From CAZSIA01 sp045126355 (GTDB lineage Bacteria; Bacillota_I; Bacilli_A; Acholeplasmatales; Anaeroplasmataceae), in NCBI GenBank assembly GCA_045126355.1, contig JBGVOE010000050.1, positions 1 through 28,015 of the forward strand: DNA of 28,015 nucleotides, read 5' to 3'. Shown in pieces: positions 1-7,669 of this stretch; positions within the stretch are counted from its first letter, which is position 1, and every line of letters starts with the position of its first letter. A program made the translations under genes and the position numbers. The notes under the pieces were generated by a model. It ran no database searches. It had not been told where the DNA came from and was given only the letters and a program-made list of their open reading frames with translations.

Positions 1-1
1 A

Positions 2-21
2 TAGCACTAATATTAGCGCTA
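2..21 (-). terminator. possible cysE terminator hairpin at the window edge
   Basis: Read on the minus strand, the cysE stop codon opens a nearly perfect 20-base inverted repeat (TAGCGCTAAT paired with ATTAGTGCTA, one G-T wobble). The loop would have to be taken from the central AATATT. Any T-tract that would make it a rho-independent terminator lies outside the window, so the call is weak. Confidence 0.3.
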
Positions 22-825
22 TTTATTTTTCTTGATAAATTCTATACCACATTTTTTAAATACTACTATCGTATTTTCTTCTACACTTTCTGTTATAAAA
101 GCATTAGCTCCGATTGTAACATTATTATTAATTATTGTATCGCCACCTAAAATAGTAGCTCCTGAGTAAATAGTAACATTATCCTTTATTGTTGGGTGTC
201 TTTTAACACCTTTTAATAATTGGCCTCTACCTAAAGACAGTGCTCCTAAAGTTACATTTTGATAGATTTTAACATTCTCTCCAATTACTGTAGTCTCTCC
301 TATAACAATACCTGTTCCATGATCAATAAAGAAAGATGGCCCAATTAAAGCTCCAGGATGAATATCAATACCTGTTTTAAAATGAGCGTACTCACTCATT
401 ATTCTTGGAATATAAGGAACGTTTTTCTTATATAGAATATGAGCAATACGATATACTGTAATTGCAAAAAATCCTGGATAAGAAATTATGATTTCATTAT
501 AATCTAATGCGGCAGGATCCCCATTATATGCAGCTTCTAAATCAGTTTGTAAAACACTTATAATATTCCCTAATTCTTTAAAGAAATATGAAGTTACTTC
601 ATGAGAATCTAATTTAAAATCTATATGATTATTTATTTTTTCTAATTCAGAAATTAAGGTATTATAAATACGGTCTTTTAAAAAGATATTAGCGTTTGTA
701 GCTTTGCTGGATAAAGAGTTAAAGTATCCAGGGAATAATAAATCCCTAACATCTTTAACTATTTGAATAATGTTTTTCTTATTAACTGAAAAAGTCATTC
801 CATTAAATGATTCTAAATTATTCAT
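19..825 (-). CDS. cysE: serine O-acetyltransferase
   Basis: Transfers acetyl from acetyl-CoA to L-serine to give O-acetylserine, the first committed step of cysteine synthesis in the cytoplasm. The 268-residue protein has an alpha-helical N-terminal half (about 1-150) followed by a left-handed beta-helix of hexapeptide repeats (about 155-255). The residues expected for catalysis are visible: D154 in DIHPG, H169 in IDHGTG and H210 in KRHPTI. The C-terminus ends in KKNK, without the terminal isoleucine that docks into CysK in the enteric cysteine synthase complex, so that complex may not form here (inference). The start overlaps the end of cysK by 8 bases, so the two are one translationally coupled operon. 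The N-terminal half is longer than in short EpsC/CysE proteins of bacilli, which is normal for the longer SAT group. Confidence 0.93.
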   Translation of the reverse strand: MNNLESFNGMTFSVNKKNIIQIVKDVRDLLFPGYFNSLSSKATNANIFLKDRIYNTLISELEKINNHIDFKLDSHEVTSYFFKELGNIISVLQTDLEAAYNGDPAALDYNEIIISYPGFFAITVYRIAHILYKKNVPYIPRIMSEYAHFKTGIDIHPGALIGPSFFIDHGTGIVIGETTVIGENVKIYQNVTLGALSLGRGQLLKGVKRHPTIKDNVTIYSGATILGGDTIINNNVTIGANAFITESVEENTIVVFKKCGIEFIKKNK

Positions 826-1741
826 AGGCTAACTCCGTAGATAGATATCTTTCCCCTGTATCAGGAAAAATTACAACTACCATTATATCCTTTATATTAT
901 TTTCTTTTATATAATTAATAGCTCCCGCTAATGCAGCACCGCTACTAATTCCAACAAAGATTCCTTCCAAAAAAGCTAATTCTTTTGCGTATTTAATTGC
1001 TTCATCATCACTTACAGTAACAATTTTATCTATTATTGATAATTCTAAAATCTTAGGAATAAAATTAGCCCCTATCCCTTGAATTTTATGAGAATTACTT
1101 ATATTTTTTGTTAAAAGTGGTGAAGAGAGAGGTTCAACGCCAATAATTTTAACATTCATTTTTTCTTTCAAATATTTCCCAACACCTGTAATTGTTCCAC
1201 CAGTTCCTATACCACTTACAACCATCCCAACATTACCATTAGTATCATTATAAATTTCAGCCGCAGTTGAATTGTAGTGAGCAATAGGGTTATAAATATT
1301 TTCAAATTGAGAAGGAATAAAACCATTTAATTCCCTCTTTAGTTCCATCGCCTTTTCTACTGCGCCTTGCATACCTAATTTTGGCTCAGTTAAAACAATT
1401 TCAGCACCATATGCTTTTATTAATTTTCTTCTTTCAACGCTCATTGACTCTGGCATAACCGCTATAAATTTTAGTCCTAGAGTTGCACAAACAAACGCTA
1501 ATGCAATCCCCATATTTCCGCTTGTTGCTTCAATTACAGGAGTATTTTTTGTAATCTTTTTTTCTTTTAATGCTTTTATTATCATGCTTTTTGCAGGTCT
1601 TACTTTTACAGAACCACTTGGGTTAAACATTTCAAGTTTCGCAACCAATTGAACATTTAAATTATATTTTTCTTCTATTTTTCCTAATCTAACCAAAGGA
1701 GTACTGCCAGTAAGTTCTAACATTGAATTATATATTTTCAT
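818..1741 (-). CDS. cysK: cysteine synthase A (O-acetylserine sulfhydrylase)
   Basis: PLP enzyme that makes cysteine from O-acetylserine and sulfide. The start at 1741 is chosen because AGGAGGAG sits a few bases upstream; the frame stays open to 1828, but the extra 29 codons precede this ribosome-binding site and are unlike the family. The resulting 307 residues match the usual length. The Schiff-base lysine is K46 in NPSGSVKVR; the phosphate and substrate loops are TSGNMG (73-78) and GTGGT (179-183), and SSGAA (266-270) is the C-terminal serine motif. The asparagine loop carries Met where most CysK proteins have Thr (TSGNTG), a variation also seen in related beta-synthases. It is the promoter-proximal gene of the cysK-cysE pair. 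A cystathionine beta-synthase activity cannot be excluded from sequence alone, but the neighbouring serine acetyltransferase argues for CysK. Confidence 0.93.
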   Translation of the reverse strand: MKIYNSMLELTGSTPLVRLGKIEEKYNLNVQLVAKLEMFNPSGSVKVRPAKSMIIKALKEKKITKNTPVIEATSGNMGIALAFVCATLGLKFIAVMPESMSVERRKLIKAYGAEIVLTEPKLGMQGAVEKAMELKRELNGFIPSQFENIYNPIAHYNSTAAEIYNDTNGNVGMVVSGIGTGGTITGVGKYLKEKMNVKIIGVEPLSSPLLTKNISNSHKIQGIGANFIPKILELSIIDKIVTVSDDEAIKYAKELAFLEGIFVGISSGAALAGAINYIKENNIKDIMVVVIFPDTGERYLSTELAYE

Positions 1742-1901
1742 TTTAAATCTCCTCCTATTCACCATTAATATAGCACACTTATTATAAAAACTATGTCGAA
1801 TATGCTCATTAATTATTATAAAAACCATAGAAATAACTTATTTACGATTGAAAACTCAAGTAATTATTAGGTAAAGAATTATAGTAAATTCTTTAATATA
1901 A

Positions 1902-1910
1902 TGTTATAAT
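1902..1910 (+). promoter_or_regulatory. extended -10 promoter of the GH43 lipoprotein gene
   Basis: TGTTATAAT is a perfect extended -10 element (TGnTATAAT), about 30 bases before the start codon. No good -35 is seen at the usual spacing (TAGTAA at 1882-1887), which is typical for extended -10 promoters. An AAAGGAA ribosome-binding site follows at about 1924-1930. Confidence 0.6.
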
Positions 1911-1939
1911 TAAGAAAAGTACGAAAGGAATTGATCTAA

Positions 1940-4399
1940 ATGAAAAAAATTTTTTGCTTATCTTTACTTATAACTGTCATTCTTTCTTTAGCGGCATGTA
2001 ATAATGAAGATGAAAATAACGATGAGGTTTATATTGAAAAAGAACCAGTATTAGTTGACGATAAAGAGTTAATGACATACGATGAATTACCTATTTTTTA
2101 TGACAATAAAATGACTGTTGTAGGAAAGGATGCACCAGACCCATTTGTTATGAGATATAATGGATATTATTATTTATATGCTACAAATGGTTCTCAATTT
2201 TTATATGGTTTTAAATCAACTGACCTTTATAATTGGGAATTAGTAGATAATGGTGAATTAAATCCTGGTTATGTATATGATTATTCATATGACTTTGGTG
2301 GACCTACTGCTTCTACTCCATATGCACCTGAGGTTATCTATCATAACGGTAAGTTTTATATGATTTCATCACCTTCAGGACAAGGTCATTTCATTATGGA
2401 AAGTGAATCTCCTGAAGGACCATTTGTGGCTGTAACTGAAAATATTGGATTATCAATTGATGGACACCACTTTATTGATGGTAAAGATGAAAAGATATAT
2501 TTATTTACAGCTGGTTCTAGTGGACTAAGAGGATATGAAGTCGAAGATGATATGCATACTATTAAAATTGAAAATGGTAAAGTATCACAAACAACTTATC
2601 TAAAGTGTATGGTAGGTGCATGGACAGAGGGACCATACATGTTACAACGAAATGGTAACTACTATCTAACATACACAGGTACTCATTTCTTATCTCCTTC
2701 ATATAGAGTACATTATGCATATGGAGATAAAGATACAGGAGTTAATAAAGCTTCAGGAATAAAAGAACAAGACACTCTTCTATTATCAACAACAGATGAT
2801 TTTAAAGGTTTAGGACATTCTTCTACAGTGTTAGGACCTGACATGGATAGTTATTATATTGTTTATCATAACCTTGACAAATCAAATAGAAGAAATTTAA
2901 ATTTTTCTAGATTATCTTTTAACGGAGCAGAGATGGTAGCTGACTCAGTAAAACCTAAAAATAATCCTGGATTTAATATGCCTGAATTTGCATCATATGA
3001 AGGTGAAGGATTAGAAAAGAATAATGATAAATATTTATCTGATACTGCAAGTAGCGAATCATTTACAGTAGAATTTAATACTACTGGTGAAGGTAAAATG
3101 ATTTTCTCTTATGTTGATGATAATAATTATTCTTATATTGAATTTAAAAATAATACAATTACAGTTAATAAAATTAAAAATGGTAGCCTAAAACAAGTTC
3201 ATTCAATCCCATTAATTAGAGAATACTCTACTAAAGTAAATCATACTTTTAGATTACAATATAATAAAGGTAAAATGTCACTATATTTTGATACAATGGA
3301 AAAAGCATATGATATAGATGCATATTTTACTGGTGGAAAAATTGGATATTTTGTTGATAATTCTTTTGCACAAATTGGTTATACTGCATATTCTAATGTA
3401 GCTTTAGGAAGCAGTGATAAATTAGCTTATAATACTCAAATATCTTTAGCAAATGCCTATGATGATAGACTATCTTATATCACTAAAGGTAGTGGTTTAG
3501 AATTTACTGGTACTAAAGATGCTCATCATATTCAAGCTAATAGTTATAATTTAGTACTTAAAAATGAAGGAAATCGTGCAACATATAGAACATATTTAGA
3601 AGATAATATCTATAGTATTGATCTAAGAATTCCTGCAAAATATGCCGGTAAAAAATTAGGTTTAAGATTTGACGCAGGAGAAATCCATGAAATTACTTTA
3701 CCTAACACTCCTTCAAGCAAATATCCTGATGGTGATATTATTGTATCTTTAGGTACATTTGATATTAAAGAAGGACAACACAATATATCTATTTATAATG
3801 TTGGTGAAGAAATTGGTTTCTCACAAATGATGTATAATCCTGTTTTTGAAAATGAATTAGATATAACATTTAATACCTCATTTAGTAAATATGGTTATTT
3901 CTCAAAGAATTCTATTGATTTAAGTGATGCTGGTTTCTCAACTAATAGCCAAGTAGTTTGTGGCTTAATTACAAAAGAAAACTTCTTCAATTCTACTGTA
4001 GAAGCTAAAATGGTTATTAATGAAATGACAAACGATGCATATGCAGGTATTGTCTTTAATTCAACTGCATACGCAAACTATCCTTCTGCGGATGCTGATG
4101 GCATTAACTATAATTATCCATATTGTGGATTCTTATTATCTTTTGAAAATGGTGAGGTTGCTTTAAAATATATCAAATTTAAAAATCACGCTATTTTAGC
4201 TAGAAAATCTTATGATTATGTTTCTGGCGAAGAAATTGATATTAAAATAATTCAAAACAATAATAATTATATCGTCTACATTGATGGTGAAGAAATATTT
4301 AATATTAACGCTAATATATATAGTTTAAGCGGTGGCGTTGGTGTATTTGCATCTAATGCGGATGCCGTATTTAAAACATTAAAAGTTAGTAAAGATTAA
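1940..4399 (+). CDS. secreted GH43-type glycosidase lipoprotein
   Basis: Surface-anchored glycoside hydrolase, probably acting on arabinose- or xylose-containing plant or host glycans outside the cell. A lipoprotein signal ends in the lipobox LAAC with C20 as the lipidated residue, followed by an acidic linker. The five-bladed GH43-like catalytic domain spans about 55-340. Candidate residues are D67 in DAPDPF (base), D174 in SIDGHHF (pKa modulator) and E230 in WTEGPY (acid); H293 in GLGHSS fits the conserved metal-linked histidine. After it come three beta-sandwich regions: LamG-like at about 360-480 and 675-817, and a CBM-like stretch at about 510-650. They probably bind carbohydrate, but I cannot assign CBM families. 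The gene is monocistronic, with its own promoter and terminator, divergent from cysK. No transporter or sugar regulator is adjacent. The exact substrate is not readable from sequence. Confidence 0.82.
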   Translation: MKKIFCLSLLITVILSLAACNNEDENNDEVYIEKEPVLVDDKELMTYDELPIFYDNKMTVVGKDAPDPFVMRYNGYYYLYATNGSQFLYGFKSTDLYNWELVDNGELNPGYVYDYSYDFGGPTASTPYAPEVIYHNGKFYMISSPSGQGHFIMESESPEGPFVAVTENIGLSIDGHHFIDGKDEKIYLFTAGSSGLRGYEVEDDMHTIKIENGKVSQTTYLKCMVGAWTEGPYMLQRNGNYYLTYTGTHFLSPSYRVHYAYGDKDTGVNKASGIKEQDTLLLSTTDDFKGLGHSSTVLGPDMDSYYIVYHNLDKSNRRNLNFSRLSFNGAEMVADSVKPKNNPGFNMPEFASYEGEGLEKNNDKYLSDTASSESFTVEFNTTGEGKMIFSYVDDNNYSYIEFKNNTITVNKIKNGSLKQVHSIPLIREYSTKVNHTFRLQYNKGKMSLYFDTMEKAYDIDAYFTGGKIGYFVDNSFAQIGYTAYSNVALGSSDKLAYNTQISLANAYDDRLSYITKGSGLEFTGTKDAHHIQANSYNLVLKNEGNRATYRTYLEDNIYSIDLRIPAKYAGKKLGLRFDAGEIHEITLPNTPSSKYPDGDIIVSLGTFDIKEGQHNISIYNVGEEIGFSQMMYNPVFENELDITFNTSFSKYGYFSKNSIDLSDAGFSTNSQVVCGLITKENFFNSTVEAKMVINEMTNDAYAGIVFNSTAYANYPSADADGINYNYPYCGFLLSFENGEVALKYIKFKNHAILARKSYDYVSGEEIDIKIIQNNNNYIVYIDGEEIFNINANIYSLSGGVGVFASNADAVFKTLKVSKD

Positions 4400-4418
4400 T
4401 CTAATTATTCTATAACTG

Positions 4419-4450
4419 AAACACTCTTTCTATTGAAGGAGTGTTTTTTT
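4419..4450 (+). terminator. rho-independent terminator of the GH43 gene
   Basis: ACACTCTTTC and GAAGGAGTGT pair as a 10-bp stem with one wobble around a TATT loop, followed directly by seven Ts. It lies just after the glycosidase stop codon. Confidence 0.85.
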
Positions 4451-4454
4451 GATA

Positions 4455-4489
4455 TAAAAAGAACTGCTTAAATTAATAAACAGTTCTTT
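4455..4489 (-). terminator. rho-independent terminator of dps
   Basis: On the minus strand AAAGAACTG and CAGTTCTTT form a perfect 9-bp stem with a 14-base loop, followed by a run of Ts. It starts 11 bases past the dps stop and lies back to back with the plus-strand terminator of the glycosidase. Confidence 0.8.
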
Positions 4490-4499
4490 AAAATCATAT

Positions 4500-4940
4500 T
4501 TACTTTTTCATAGAAGTAATAAACCAAATCATTTTATCATACTCACAAATTTGATCTTCAATCATATTACCTAATTGGAATTTATCAACTTTATCTGTAA
4601 AAGTTCTAACAACACTTGCTTGAGCTTTTAAAGTTTTAATATCATCAAGTAATATTGCTAAAGCATCTTCAACCCTATAATCTACACTATCTATATCAGG
4701 AATAGTTGCACATTCATTAAATTCGGATAATGAAGCTAGTGGATAAGCCTCATCCATTTTAATAAATTCAGCTACTTCATCTAAGATAGTTGCAAAATAG
4801 TCATATAAAGTTTCTAAGTATTCATGAACTTGTTTAAAACTTGGTCCAACAACATTCCAGTGTAAATTATGTAGTTTTATATACATTACACCAATATTCA
4901 CTAAATAATTGTTAGTTTGTTTTATAAGATCTTTCATCAT
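4500..4940 (-). CDS. dps: Dps-family ferritin-like protein (DNA protection / mini-ferritin)
   Basis: Dps proteins assemble into dodecameric shells that oxidise and store iron using peroxide, protecting DNA. The 146-residue product is a four-helix ferritin-like protein of normal Dps length. The ferroxidase signature is present near the N-terminus: HNLHWNVVGP, then VHEYLETLY and LDEVAEF. In the last part the usual AER-I sequence reads AEF, so the ferroxidase Glu is kept but the following Arg is not. The start at 4940 (two consecutive Met codons) is preferred over the upstream in-frame ATG at 4991 because AAGGGGAAG lies just before it. The gene stands alone with its own terminator. The ~140 bases upstream are AT-rich; I see no convincing PerR box there, only a tandem TTGTAAATT pair at 5059-5078. 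Confidence 0.87.
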   Translation of the reverse strand: MMKDLIKQTNNYLVNIGVMYIKLHNLHWNVVGPSFKQVHEYLETLYDYFATILDEVAEFIKMDEAYPLASLSEFNECATIPDIDSVDYRVEDALAILLDDIKTLKAQASVVRTFTDKVDKFQLGNMIEDQICEYDKMIWFITSMKK

Positions 4941-5082
4941 ATTTCTTCCCCTTTTAATGTTCTTATATTTACTACAACAATATTTTAACATTAAAAATTC
5001 GCTATGAAATTATTTAAAACAACACTATCTATTAATTATTCTTCAAATATTTATCTGATTGTAAATTTCTTGTAAATTAATA

Positions 5083-7170
5083 TTATATTTTGCCATACAT
5101 TATTCTTAAAGAGTTTAATACCGCAAGTAGCGCAACCCCTACATCCGCTATAATTGCGATATACATAGGGACATCTAAGAATAAAGCTAATAACATAACT
5201 AATGTTTTAACACCTAAAGAAAAAACAATATTTTGAATAACAATCTTCTTTGTCTTTTTACTAATCTTAATAGCCTTAACTACACTTTCAAGTCTATCAT
5301 CCATCAGTACAATATCACTGGCATTAATTGCGATATCACTACCTAATGAACGCATTGCCATTCCTACAGTACTACTAATTAAGCATGCTGCATCATTTAT
5401 ACCATCACCAACATATACTACTTTCTTATCTTTTATAACTTCATCTAATAACTCTACTTTTTCAGTTGGTAATAGTCCATAATGATATGTATCTATATTA
5501 AGAATATCAGCTACTTTCTTAACACTTTCTTCTTTATCTCCACTAATAATTTGAACTTCATAATTCTTGATTAAATAATTAAGTGTTGTGATTGCGTCAT
5601 CTTTAATCTCATCTTCGATAATTAAATATCCTAAATATGATTTACCATAACTAACGTAAACAATAGTAGATTCACTACACTCTTCATTAAATTCAATCTT
5701 ACTTTCTATTAATAATTTCGCATTACCAATTAAAACTTCTTCCCCGTTATAAAAAGCCTTAACACCATAGCCTGGAATATTTATTAAATCTACTAAATTT
5801 ATTAAAGTCGCTTTATCATCTAGATAATTAGTAATTGATTTAGCTATTGCGTGTGAAAAGTTTTTCTCTGCTGAATATAATAAGCTATACATTAGTTCTT
5901 TATTTGTCGAATACTCTTTTGTAACTATAAATTCACCTTTTGTAAGTGTTCCTGTTTTATCAAATAACACACTATCAATTTCAGTTAAAACTTCTAAGTA
6001 AGAAGCTCCTTTAACAAGAATTTGATTTTTAGCTGCTTTACCTATTCCCATAAAATATGATAGTGGAATTGAAATAACTAAAGCACAAGGACATGAAATT
6101 ACCATCACAGCTAAACCTTTATATAAGTAAGTTAAGAAGTATTTATCAAAACCTAATATTAAAGGAATAACAAACATAATAAATAAAGAAATAAAGATTA
6201 CAACAGGCGTATAAACTTTAGCAAATCGAGTAAAGAAACGATCCAATTTAGCTTTATTATGATTTGCTTTTTCTACTATTTCTTTAACTTTAGCAGTTGT
6301 AGAATCATTAAATTTAGTTGTAGCTTTAATATGTAAAAGTCCGTCATTGTTAATCATACCAGATAAAACAGTATCATTTAGATAAACATCTTTTGGCATT
6401 GACTCTCCAGTAAGAGATTGAGTATTTAATGATGAACTACCTTTAACAACAATTCCATCTACAACAATTTTATCCCCTGGTTTAACAATGATAACATCTC
6501 CAATATTAATATTTTCAACTAATGTTTCTACCACTTCTAAATCCTTTATAACAGATACACTTTTAACATCTAAATCTAGCATATCAGTAATTGATTTTTT
6601 TGACTTATCAACAGCTTTATGTTGAATAAATTCTCCTATTTGATAAAGTATAATAACAAAGATTCCATCATATGGGTCTATATGAGCTTCAAGTGTGAAA
6701 AACGGCACAACTAAAGCAGTAATAGAAGCAATACTCATTAGGAAATTTTCATCAAATACCCTACCTTTTATGATGTTTTTAGCAGATAAATATAATATAT
6801 CATAAGCAATAATTATATAAGAAATTATTAATATTATATTTTTAAAATATCCATCTAAAAATGTTGAAATTATGATTAACAATACTGAGCATAACGCTCT
6901 TAATAATAACAGTGGAAAATGATTGTGAGTGTGCTGGCAACCGCATCCACATCCTTCATGATTATGACATCCACAGCCCTCATGGTGGTGGTGGTTGGCT
7001 TCTTCATGACATCCACAGCCCTCATGGTGGTGGTGATGTGCTTCCTCATGACATCCACAGCCCTCATGGTGGTGGTGATGCGCTTCTTCATGACATCCAC
7101 AGCCCTCATGGTGGTGGTGATGTTTTCCATGCTTTACTTCTTGAAAGCATTTACGATTTTTAATACTCAT
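5083..7170 (-). CDS. P1B-type Zn/Cd/Pb-exporting ATPase with His/Cys-repeat N-terminus
   Basis: Membrane pump that uses ATP to expel divalent soft metals, most likely Zn and Cd. The start at 7170 is chosen for GGAGGA six bases upstream; an ATG at 7188 has a weaker site. In the 695-residue product, residues 14-84 are a His/Cys-rich stretch containing tandem 14-residue repeats of the form HHHHHEGCGCHEEA in place of an HMA domain. Then come the core motifs: actuator TGES (254-257), membrane CPC (360-362), phosphorylated D404 in DKTGT, GDGIND (588-593), and the last-helix ADVGVALL...NSLR (D676) typical of the P1B-2 (ZntA/CadA) class. The nucleotide-domain HP motif reads His-Ala (H440-A441). It overlaps the arsR gene by 11 bases, so pump and sensor are coupled. 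Substrate assignment rests on P1B-2 motifs and the sensor next door. No terminator is visible after the stop. Confidence 0.92.
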   Translation of the reverse strand: MSIKNRKCFQEVKHGKHHHHHEGCGCHEEAHHHHHEGCGCHEEAHHHHHEGCGCHEEANHHHHEGCGCHNHEGCGCGCQHTHNHFPLLLLRALCSVLLIIISTFLDGYFKNIILIISYIIIAYDILYLSAKNIIKGRVFDENFLMSIASITALVVPFFTLEAHIDPYDGIFVIILYQIGEFIQHKAVDKSKKSITDMLDLDVKSVSVIKDLEVVETLVENINIGDVIIVKPGDKIVVDGIVVKGSSSLNTQSLTGESMPKDVYLNDTVLSGMINNDGLLHIKATTKFNDSTTAKVKEIVEKANHNKAKLDRFFTRFAKVYTPVVIFISLFIMFVIPLILGFDKYFLTYLYKGLAVMVISCPCALVISIPLSYFMGIGKAAKNQILVKGASYLEVLTEIDSVLFDKTGTLTKGEFIVTKEYSTNKELMYSLLYSAEKNFSHAIAKSITNYLDDKATLINLVDLINIPGYGVKAFYNGEEVLIGNAKLLIESKIEFNEECSESTIVYVSYGKSYLGYLIIEDEIKDDAITTLNYLIKNYEVQIISGDKEESVKKVADILNIDTYHYGLLPTEKVELLDEVIKDKKVVYVGDGINDAACLISSTVGMAMRSLGSDIAINASDIVLMDDRLESVVKAIKISKKTKKIVIQNIVFSLGVKTLVMLLALFLDVPMYIAIIADVGVALLAVLNSLRIMYGKI
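6919..7131 (-). repeat. 42-bp tandem repeats encoding a His/Cys metal-binding tail
   Basis: Three near-identical 42-bp units plus a partial fourth lie in frame in the ATPase gene (core about 6964-7122), each encoding five His, EGCGCH and EEA. The last units degrade to NHHHHEGCGCH, NHEGCGCGC and a His-rich end. The DNA-level identity indicates expansion by slippage or recombination. Copy number may vary between strains and may be miscounted in short-read assemblies. Confidence 0.9.
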
Positions 7171-7510
7171 ACGAATCCTCCAATACATGTTCTTTTCCTA
7201 TCTTTAAAATTGATGCAACATGTTCATCAATTAACGAATAATATACCTCTTTACCAACTTTAATCCCTTTAACTAAATTTGCCATTTTAAGGGTAGCTAG
7301 TTGATGTGAAATAGCAGAATGAGTCATATTTAATAAATAAGATATTTCACAAACATTCAAACTTTTCTCGTGAAGTGCATACATTATTTTTATTCGTGTA
7401 GGGTCAGAAAACATTTTAAAAAGTAGAGCCATGTCATAAATAGTTTGACCTTCAAGCATTTCTACTTCTTTTATCTTCTCATCATTTATATTATGAATAT
7501 GCTTTTCCAT
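7160..7510 (-). CDS. ArsR/SmtB-family zinc-type metal sensor repressor
   Basis: Winged-helix repressor that would release DNA when Zn (or Cd) binds, controlling itself and the downstream ATPase. The 116 residues match the ArsR family; the recognition helix is in HSAISHQLATLK (64-75). The alpha-5 metal site of SmtB/CzrA is complete with exact spacing: D95, H97, H108 and E111 (D-x-H, then 11 residues to His, then 3 to Glu). The alpha-3 region has a single Cys (C54 in LNVCEI) instead of the ELCVCD of CadC/ArsR, and H4 and H6 lie near the N-terminus, so the alpha-5 site is the likely sensing site. A strong AGGAGGAG lies upstream, and the gene overlaps the ATPase start. The symbol (smtB/czrA-like) is left open because naming differs between organisms. 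Confidence 0.93.
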   Translation of the reverse strand: MEKHIHNINDEKIKEVEMLEGQTIYDMALLFKMFSDPTRIKIMYALHEKSLNVCEISYLLNMTHSAISHQLATLKMANLVKGIKVGKEVYYSLIDEHVASILKIGKEHVLEDSYEY

Positions 7511-7524
7511 ACGTTACTCCTCCT

Positions 7525-7546
7525 TATATGAGTAATTGTTCATATA
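7525..7546 (-). promoter_or_regulatory. palindromic operator for the ArsR-type repressor
   Basis: TATATGA, 8 bases, TCATATA: perfect 7-bp arms forming a 22-bp palindrome placed between the transcription start region and the ribosome-binding site of the regulator. Size, AT-rich TGA/TCA half-sites and position fit operators known for SmtB/CzrA proteins; binding by this protein is inference. Confidence 0.7.
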
Positions 7547-7551
7547 TTCAT

Positions 7552-7580
7552 ATTATAAAATAAATAAAACCTGATTTCAA
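7552..7580 (-). promoter_or_regulatory. sigma-A promoter of the metal-resistance operon
   Basis: TTGAAA (7575-7580), 17-bp spacer, TATAAT (7552-7557) on the minus strand. The -35 begins right after the T-tract of the terminator of the preceding operon, so the two signals abut without overlap. The operator palindrome covers the predicted start site. Confidence 0.8.
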
Positions 7581-7608
7581 GAAAAAAAGACTAGAAAAAC
7601 TAGTCTTT
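7581..7608 (-). terminator. rho-independent terminator of the five-gene operon
   Basis: AAAGACTAG and CTAGTCTTT form a perfect 9-bp stem around a 5-base loop, followed on the minus strand by a T-run. It closes the operon running from 12726 to 7670. The stem could also work weakly in the plus direction, but no plus-strand gene precedes it. Confidence 0.85.
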
Positions 7609-7669
7609 ATTTTGTAAAAGAGAAAACATCTTAAATTCAATTTCAACATCAACAAACTTACAGCCAAAA

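Noticed and set aside
1767..1772. Possible cysK -10 (TGCTATATT, minus strand)
   Set aside because: No -35 at acceptable spacing and a very short leader; kept out of the feature list.
1742..1828. 29-residue N-terminal extension of CysK
   Set aside because: AGGAGGAG lies after these codons, right before ATG at 1741; the extension is unlike the family.
5059..5078. Tandem TTGTAAATT pair upstream of dps as a PerR/Fur site
   Set aside because: Direct repeat, not a palindrome, and about 120 bases from the dps start; not specific.
6912..7263. Open frames on the plus strand (83 and 114 residues) and a second minus-strand frame (76 residues) across the repeat region
   Set aside because: They are by-products of the 42-bp repeat, whose length is a multiple of three so all frames stay open; the ATPase frame has the ribosome-binding site and motifs.
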